A stretch of DNA of 64,000 nucleotides from Ampullaceana balthica. Lineage: Eukaryota > Mollusca > Gastropoda > Lymnaeidae. Position 1 is the first letter of the stretch. Each line of letters begins with the position of its first letter. Location of the stretch: positions 1-64,000 of the forward strand of contig CALYLW010001222.1 of assembly GCA_944989445.1 (NCBI GenBank). The letters are read 5' to 3'. Under the pieces are notes generated by a model. The model worked only from the letters and a program-made list of their open reading frames with translations. It had not been told where the DNA came from and made no database searches. Positions 56,595 through 64,000 of the stretch are shown here, piece after piece. A program made the position numbers and the translations under genes.

Positions 56595-56781
56595 CAATGT
56601 TCCCTTTAAGGTAAGTTGGTACATGTCCAAAGTAAAAAATAAAAATTTTTTAAAACTCGTGTCAATTTGCACATCTATTTGTGTGTATAATATTTTTAAA
56701 CATTTGCTGCGCTGTAATGCCCAAACTGCTGCGCGGCGTCAGTCAGATATCTGCGCTGCAGCGCAGCTTAAAGGGAACTTG
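56595..56781. mobile_element. hAT-like MITE of the CAATGTTCCC family
   Basis: The ends are CAATGTTCCCTTTAAGG and CAGCTTAAAGGGAACTTG. GATCCCAGG and GATCCCTGG flank it. It inserted in the diverged part of the 58-bp array. Confidence 0.88.
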
Positions 56782-56879
56782 GATCCCTGGTAATAACAGA
56801 CATTTATCCAGTAGGTCTGACCTGTTTATTGGAGTGTGTGTTGAAATTCTTTCTGGGGCTAAAAAGTTCAGGTAATGGA

Positions 56880-57450
56880 AAAGGTTTGAAATAGATTGTG
56901 TAACATGTTCAAGTTTGTTATTCTTGTGTAACTATTTGTAACTTAGAAGTTGAGAATTAGCCAAAGATGTAGCAATCTTCTGATTTTATACTGAAATCGT
57001 CGGGAATAAATGTTGATAGTTTGCTATATAACAAGGTGAAACATAGTATAGATTTGATAGTTTACTGTGACATGGTGAATCAATTATGCTTGAAATATTG
57101 CTATAACATGGTCAAACACATGAATTCAAGTTAGTTTTGGTCATGGTCCGAAGGGGAGATATTTTTGTCGGTGGATTTTCTGAGTTAAATTATTTTTAAA
57201 AATACTTGACAACCAAAATAAAGAAAAAGTAGATAACAATTAAAAATATATGTTTACAATTATTTATTAAAACAAATCACACACACACACATAAAAGCTT
57301 TTTAGGTTCCAGCAACTGGGACCGGATGTTTACATCTTATCATTGGTGGCATGGGACCAGCCATCCTATTGAAGACTTGTGTCACCAACTATGTTAGGTT
57401 TATTGTTCAGTTTGTATCACGGCGTCCCTAAGACTGCACGTTTGTTCTTG
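56880..57450. other. Spacer between Kunitz genes 3 and 4
   Basis: No gene is recognised. A short CA microsatellite is at 57279-57293. Confidence 0.5.
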
Positions 57451-57453
57451 AAC

Positions 57454-60400
57454 TCATGATGACGCCATATGTATACACACATGTTTACATTCTGCCCTTG
57501 AGTTGAATCTGTTGCGGTTGCCTCCTATGCCGGTGAAACTGAAGAGTTTGCAGGCTTTGAGCTTTGAGTCGTAGTAGTACCTGAAAGAGATCCCTTGACC
57601 GGTACCAGTGTCTGCCTTCAAATAGCAGTGTTTAGCTGGGAAAGAAAATAAATACATTGTCGTTAACTGGGGTTTCATAGTGTACAGCAGGGGTCGGGGA
57701 ACCGAGGCTAGCGAGTCAGATGTGGCTCTATTGATGGCTGTATCAAATGTTCGATAAACGTTTATTCAGACTCCTTTGATCTACAAATTAATGGCATTTT
57801 TTTTTAAAAGCATATCAATGTAATTAAAAATATTTCAAATACACATTTATTGTACTTTTAGTGTTGAAATTACACAAAATGCATACGTATAATTGAATTT
57901 TTAGTTTTAAACATAATGTATGGCTCTCGCGCAATTACTTTTCAAAATATGTGGTGTTTATGGCTCTCTCAGACAAAATGTTTTCCGACCCCTGGTGTAC
58001 AGGGATAATGATATTGGCTTAATTTAAAGATAATGAATTTTGCTTAATTTATCACTTTGACAAGTAGTTTGTTTGTTTTAAAAAAATTTAAGAACAATAA
58101 TAATAATAACAATATTATTGTTGTTATTATTATTATTGTTGTTACAATAATAATAATAGCAATAATAATAATAATAGCAATAATAACAATAATAGTAATA
58201 ACAATAATAATAATAACTATAATAATAAAAAATTTGATAATTTATATAGGGCAGTACCCTAGCAAGCAGCTGGTCAAAATAGTAACACATATAATTATCA
58301 ATGCATTCAATGTAAAACATTCATATCCCAACTCCAACATATAATGACATTATGGTACACATAAGCTACAACATATAATGACATTATGGTACACATAAGC
58401 TACAACATATAATGACATTATGGTACACATCAGCTACAACATATAATGACATTATGGTACACATCAGCTACAACATATAATGACATTATGGTACACATCA
58501 GCTACAACATATAATGACATTATGGTACACATAAGTTACGTTTATCATTTAAATATATGTTTGATTTTTGTTTAATTAATTTTGAAAGTAAAGTTTGTAG
58601 AGATGTACTTTTAGTGCGTGTCTTAGGAACAGAAAAATGCATGTCAGCAGAAGAGCGTACATGACGATTGGTGAGTAAACAGAGACAAGTTCAGTAAGAT
58701 AGGAAGACCATGAGTCAGAAAATAGTTTTTTTTAAGATGACGGTCAGTTCGTAATTAATGCGTGCTTGTATAGGAAGCCAATAAAGTGAATAAAATAGCG
58801 GAGTAATATGGTCGTGTTTTTTGCCTAAAGAACTAGCCTGGCAGATGAATTTTTACTTTTTGTAGTTTTTCAATGTATTGTTTTGCCGAACCCGAAAGAA
58901 GATAATTAATAATGACAATAACGTTTGTAGCTAGTAACTACAAACATCACTCACGTTGGCAGCTAGTAACTATAAACATCACTCACGTTGGTAGCTAGTA
59001 ACTACAAACATCACTCACGTTGGCAGCTAGTAACTATAAACATCACTCACGTTGGTAGCTAGTAACTATAAACATCACTCACGTTGGTAGCTAGTAACTA
59101 CAAACATCACTCACGTTGGCAGCTAGTAACTACAAACATCACTCACGTTGGCAGCTAGTAACTACAAACATCACTCACGTTGGCAGCTAGTAACTACAAA
59201 CATCACTCACGTTGGTAGCTAGTAACTACAAACATCACTCAAGTTGGTAGCTAGTAACTACAAACATCACTCAAGTTGGTAGCTAGTAACTACAAACATC
59301 ACTCACGTTGGTAGCTAGTAACTACAAACATCACTCACGTTGGCAGCTAGTAACTACAAACATCACTCACGTTGGTAGCTAGTAACTACAAACATCACTC
59401 ACGTTGGCAGCTAGTAACTACAAACATCACTCAAGTTGGTAGCTAGTAACTACAAACATCACTCACGTTGGTAGCTAGTAACTACAAACATCACTCACGT
59501 TGGCAGCTAGTAACTACAAACATCACTCACGTTGGCAGCTAGTAACTACAAACATCACTCACGTTGGCAGCTAGTAACTACAAACATCACTCACGTTGGC
59601 AGCTAGTAACTACAAACATCACTCACGTTGGCAGCTAGTAACTACAAACATCACTCAAGTTGGTAGCTAGTAACTACAAACATCACTCACGTTGGTAGCT
59701 AGTAACTACAAACATCACTCACGTTGGTAGCTAGTAACTACAAACATCACTCACGTTGGTAGCTAGTAACTACAAACATCACTCAAGTTGGCAGCTAGTA
59801 ACTACAAACATCACTCACGTTGGCAGCTAGTAACTACAAACATCACTCACGTTGGCAGCTAGTAACTACAAACATCACTCACGTTGGCAGCTAGTAACTA
59901 CAAACATCACTCACGTTGGCAGCTAGTAACTACAAACATCACTCACGTTGGCAGCTAGTAACTACAAACATCACTCACGTTGGCAGCTAGTAACTACAAA
60001 CATCACTCACGTTGGTAGCTAGTAACTATAAACATCACTCAAGTTGGTAGCTAGTAACTACAAACATCACTCACGTTGGTAGCTAGTAACTACAAACATC
60101 ACTCACGTTGGTAGCTAGTCTGTGAGTTTATTAACTACAAACATCACTCACGTTGGTAGCTAGTAACTACAAACATCACTCACGTTGGCAGCTAGTAACT
60201 ACAAACATCACTCACGTTGGCAGCTAGTAACTACAAACATCACTCACGTTGGTAGCTAGTAACTACAAACATCACTCACGTTGGCAGCTAGTCTGTGAGT
60301 TTATTAACTACAAACATCACTCACGTTGGCAGCTAGTAACTACAAACATCACTCACGTTGGTAGCTAGTAACTACAAACATCACTCACGTTGGCAGCTAG

Positions 60401-62833
60401 TAACTACAAACATCACTCACGTTGGCAGCTAGTCTGTGAGTTTATTAACTACAAACATCACTCACGTTGGCAGCTAGTAACTACAAACATCACTCACGTT
60501 GGCAGCTAGTAACTACAAACATCACTCACGTTGGTAGCTAGTAACTACAAACATCACTCACGTTGGCAGCTAGTCTGTGAGTTTATTAACTACAAACATC
60601 ACTCACGTTGGCAGCTAGTAACTACAAACATCACTCACGTTGGTAGCTAGTAACTACAAACATCACTCACGTTGGCAGCTAGTAACTACAAACATCACTC
60701 ACGTTGGCAGCTAGTCTGTGAGTTTATTAACTACAAACATCACTCACGTTGGTAGCTAGTAACTACAAACATCACTCACGTTGGCAGCTAGTCTGTGAGT
60801 TTATTAACTACAAACATCACTCACGTTGGTAGCTAGTAACTACAAACATCACTCACGTTGGTAGCTAGTAACTACAAACATCACTCACGTTGGCAGCTAG
60901 TAACTACAAACATCACTCACGTTGGCAGCTAGTAACTACAAACATCACTCACGTTGGCAGCTAGTAACTACAAACATCACTCACGTTGGCAGCTAGTAAC
61001 TACAAACATCACTCACGTTGGCAGCTAGTAACTACAAACATCACTCACGTTGGCAGCTAGTAACTACAAACATCACTCACGTTGGCAGCTAGTCTGTGAG
61101 TTTATTAACTACAAACATCACTCACGTTGGTAGCTAGTAACTACAAACATCACTCACGTTGGCAGCTAGTAACTACAAACATCACTCACGTTGGCAGCTA
61201 GTAACTACAAACATCACTCACGTTGGCAGCTAGTCTGTGAGTTTATTAACTACAAACATCACTCACGTTGGTAGCTAGTAACTACAAACATCACTCACGT
61301 TGGCAGCTAGTCTGTGAGTTTATTAACTACAAACATCACTCACGTTGGTAGCTAGTAACTACAAACATCACTCACGTTGGCAGCTAGTCTGTGAGTTTAT
61401 TAACTACAAACATCACTCACGTTGGTAGCTAGTAACTACAAACATCACTCACGTTGGTAGCTAGTAACTACAAACATCACTCACGTTGGCAGCTAGTAAC
61501 TACAAACATCACTCACGTTGGTAGCTAGTAACTACAAACATCACTCACGTTGGTAGCTAGTAACTACAAACATCACTCACGTTGGTAGCTAGTAACTACA
61601 AACATCACTCACGTTGGTAGCTAGTAACTACAAACATCACTCACGTTGGTAGCTAGTAACTACAAACATCACTCACGTTGGTAGCTAGTAACTACAAACA
61701 TCACTCACGTTGGTAGCTAGTAACTACAAACATCACTCACGTTGGTAGCTAGTAACTACAAACATCACTCAAGTTGGTAGCTAGTAACTACAAACATCAC
61801 TCACGTTGGTAGCTAGTAACTACAAACATCACTCACGTTGGTAGCTAGTAACTACAAACATCACTCACGTTGGCAGCTAGTAACTACAAACATCACTCAC
61901 GTTGGTAGCTAGTAACTACAAACATCACTCACGTTGGTAGCTAGCAACTACAAACATCACTCACGTTGGCAGCTAGTAACTACAAACATCACTCACGTTG
62001 GCAGCTAGTAACTACAAACATCACTCACGTTGGCAGCTAGTAACTACAAACATCACTCACGTTGGCAGCTAGTAACTACAAACATCACTCACGTTGGCAG
62101 CTAGTAACTACAAACATCACTCACGTTGGCAGCTAGTAACTACAAACATCACTCACGTTGGTAGCTAGTAACTACAAACATCACTCACGTTGGCAGCTAG
62201 TAACTACAAACATCACTCACGTTGGTAGCTAGTAACTACAAACATCACTCACGTTGGCAGCTAGTAACTACAAACATCACTCACGTTGGTAGCTAGTAAC
62301 TACAAACATCACTCACGTTGGTAGCTAGTAACTACAAACATCACTCACGTTGGCAGCTAGTAACTACAAACATCACTCACGTTGGTAGCTAGTAACTACA
62401 AACATCACTCACGTTGGTAGCTAGTAACTATAAACATCACTCAAGTTGGTAGCTAGTAACTACAAACATCACTCAAGTTGGCAGCTAGTAACTACAAACA
62501 TCACTCACGTTGGCAGCTAGTAACTACAAACATCACTCACGTTGGCAGCTAGTAACTACAAACATCACTCACGTTGGCAGCTAGTAACTACAAACATCAC
62601 TCACGTTGGCAGCTAGTAACTATAAACATCACTCAAGTTGGTAGCTAGTAACTACAAACATCACTCACGTTGGCAGCTAGTCTCTGAGTTTATTAACTAC
62701 AAACATCACTCACGTTGGCAGCTAGTAACTACAAACATCACTCACGTCTTGTTACTTTCCTCCCCCCAGAAGTCACGTGTAGAAATAGCATCACAAGAAG
62801 GAGTCCGCACACTAATCTTCTGTTGGTGGACAT
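57454..62833 (-). CDS. Secreted Kunitz-like protein lacking one disulfide pair (copy 4)
   Basis: Exon 1 is 62833 down to 62746 and exon 2 is 57635 down to 57454, joined in phase 1 (GTGAGT donor, TTTCCCAG acceptor) to give 89 residues. Exon 1 encodes a basic start and a hydrophobic core (CGLLLVMLFLHVTSG), a credible signal peptide. The domain exon has the Kunitz framework (HCYLKADTG ... FRYYYDSKLKACKLF ... GGNRNRFNSRAECKHVC) with only four cysteines. Those normally at the second and fourth positions, which bond to each other next to the reactive site, are replaced (TGTGQG and FTGIGG). The inhibitory loop is therefore not conventional. Four-cysteine Kunitz proteins of this pattern are known among marine snail venom components that act on ion channels; a function here cannot be inferred from this alone. 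The pairing of exons 5 kb apart rests on phase, splice signals and the exon architecture shared with copies 1-3. Confidence 0.8.
57688..57994. mobile_element. hAT MITE (GGGGTCGGGGAA family), copy B, perfect 8-bp TSD
   Basis: The ends are CAGGGGTCGGGGAACCG and GTTTTCCGACCCCTG, flanked by GTGTACAG (57680-57687 and 57995-58002). It lies in the intron of Kunitz gene 4. Confidence 0.95.
58096..58230. repeat. AAT/AAC trinucleotide microsatellite
   Basis: Imperfect AATAATAAC repeats, with an inverted GTTGTTATT segment near 58118-58142 that could fold back. Confidence 0.95.
58325..58535. repeat. 34-bp minisatellite, six copies
   Basis: Units contain ACAACATATAATGACATTAT and GGTACACATCAGCT. Confidence 0.95.
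58536..58920. other. Intron of Kunitz gene 4 without recognised features
   Basis: No repeat or domain is recognised. Confidence 0.5.
58926..62745. repeat. 3.8 kb satellite of 32-bp units in the intron of Kunitz gene 4
   Basis: Roughly 115 units of ACTACAAACATCACTCACGT plus TGGYAGCTAGTA. A 13-bp block CTGTGAGTTTATT is inserted after some units in the middle and right parts (and as CTCTGAGTTTATT in the last), creating 45-bp variants. A minority of units read CTCAAG instead of CTCACG. The right edge is the donor of exon 1: on the minus strand the exon ends AAGAC and continues GTGAGTGATGTTTGTAGTT, the repeat unit itself. Confidence 0.97.
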
Positions 62834-63415
62834 TGTTGAACCTTTTCTTGTCAGCAGTCTTTTTATGGTCAGTCCATCGGTTTTATTTCGCAGTTATGGA
62901 GGCCTGTTACCAGGAGTCACTCAGTTGTTTGCGCATTGCCCTTTCCTGTGTTGAGTATCTCAAGGACTTCACTTCTAAACACCAGTCTTTAGCCACAACA
63001 TCCTTCTGTTTGTGTCTTAGAGTGCATACGTCAGACCGCCCCCCCCCCACACACACGGACACTAACTTTGAGCCACACACCGCAAACTTCAATGACCGCA
63101 CCTAAAACATTGTGAATGACTTTGGTATGCATTTTCTGCTGGCGATATTTCAATCAAGTTTGTATGTGTCACAATGGGACCAAAAAACTTCACTAATGAT
63201 GCCTAGAAAGTTTATGACGATTGCTTTGCAGTGGTTATTATTTTAAATATAGAAAGGGGACTCTCGAGTCTTTTTGAGAACCTTTCACCGAGGCTTCGGA
63301 AAAGGGGAAGTCGGCAGTCACATCACAGGGCCCCAATAATTATTGTAGAAATTACTTGACAAGTCAACAATTAGTGAGCCAGCATTTGTGATGTCTGGTT
63401 TATTGGCTGTTTTGG
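62834..63415. other. Upstream region of Kunitz gene 4
   Basis: This is expected to hold its promoter, but no clear TATA box was found. The + strand frame across this region has no recognisable domain. Confidence 0.45.
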
Positions 63416-63419
63416 CGAT

Positions 63420-64000
63420 GACAGTTCTCGTGCCACCATTCTCTCCTACCTCACGTGCCAATCTCCTACCCGTGCCACCATTCTCTCCTACCGCACGTGC
63501 AATATTCCCTCCTACCTCACGTGCCACCATTCTCTCCTACCTCACGGGCCAAATAATTCTCTCCTACCTCACGTGCCACCATTCTCTCCTACCTCACGTG
63601 CCACCATTCTCTCCTACCTCACGTGCCACCATTCTCTCCTACCTCACGTGCCACCATTCTCTCCTACCTCACGTGCCACCATTCTCTCCTACCTCACGTG
63701 CCACCATTCTCTCCTACCTCACGTGCCACCATTCTCTCCTACCTCACGTGCCACCATTCTCTCCTACCTCACGTGCCACCATTCTCTCCTATCTCACGTG
63801 CCACCATTCTCTCCTACCTCACGTGCCACCATTCTCTCCTATCTCACGTGCCACCATTCTCTCCTACCTCACGTGCCACCATTCTCTCCTACCTCACGTG
63901 CCACCATTCTCTCCTACCTCACGTGCCACCATTCTCTCCTACCTCACGTGCCACCATTCTCTCCTATCTCACATGCCACCATTCTCTCCTATCTCACGTG
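63420..64000. repeat. 25-bp minisatellite running off the window
   Basis: About 22 copies of CTCCTACCTCACGTGCCACC plus ATTCT, irregular at the left edge. Each unit contains the E-box CACGTG. Confidence 0.95.

Noticed and set aside
57636..57678. Upstream in-frame Met as the start of Kunitz gene 4
   Set aside because: A strong acceptor (TTTCTTTCCCAG) lies directly before the domain and a phase-matched signal exon exists at 62746-62833.
58926..62745. CRISPR-like regular repeat array
   Set aside because: There are no unique spacers; units are contiguous and diverge by point changes, and the context is a eukaryotic intron.
62638..63105. 155-residue + strand open frame across the satellite edge
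   Set aside because: It starts inside the satellite, has no recognisable domain, and overlaps the minus-strand signal-peptide exon of Kunitz gene 4, whose splice phase and context fit well.

Overview
The window looks like invertebrate nuclear DNA. It is AT-rich, has spliced genes with GT-AG introns, and is crowded with minisatellites and nested DNA transposons. The small secreted Kunitz proteins, the LINE remnants and the abundance of hAT and Tigger-type elements suggest a mollusc, perhaps a gastropod, but no single sequence proves the lineage. There are no rRNA genes and no bacterial-style operons.

Genes. Five protein-coding genes can be supported. (1, 2) Two nearly identical two-exon Kunitz-type inhibitor genes lie on the + strand (6972-7653 and 16535-18028). 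They are a tandem duplication with a TATA box each and one amino-acid difference in the domain exon. (3) A large + strand gene (34998-51423, 14 recognised coding exons whose phases all join) encodes the PCNA unloader ATAD5/Elg1; its extreme C-terminus is missing and exon 1 carries an in-frame TAG. (4) A minus-strand Kunitz gene has its signal-peptide exon at 55762-55834 and its domain exon at 53612-53781. (5) A second minus-strand Kunitz gene has its signal exon at 62746-62833 and its domain exon at 57454-57635, separated by an intron holding a roughly 3.8 kb satellite. Its domain lacks the Cys pair of one disulfide.

Layout. 1-6.8 kb: minisatellite, then nested transposons (a hAT inside a mariner-like element) and a hAT relic with a foldback. 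6.8-18.1 kb: the Kunitz 1/2 duplication, split by transposons and long minisatellites, including an array of CRE-like sites. 18.5-22.5 kb: a LINE 3' end split by a 3.8 kb element that contains at least four further insertions. 22.9-34 kb: LINE copies, a 2.5 kb inverted-repeat structure, hAT elements with clean 8-bp target duplications, and a tRNA-Val pseudogene. 34.3-53.5 kb: ATAD5, with minisatellites in or beside many introns and some coding tandem repeats. 53.6-62.8 kb: the minus-strand Kunitz pair. 63.4-64 kb: another minisatellite that runs off the end.

Most unusual pattern. Several minisatellites start exactly at 5' splice sites. In both minus-strand Kunitz genes, and after ATAD5 exons 9 and 10, the repeated unit includes the exon/intron junction or begins at it, so the genuine donor is followed by many copies of itself inside the intron.
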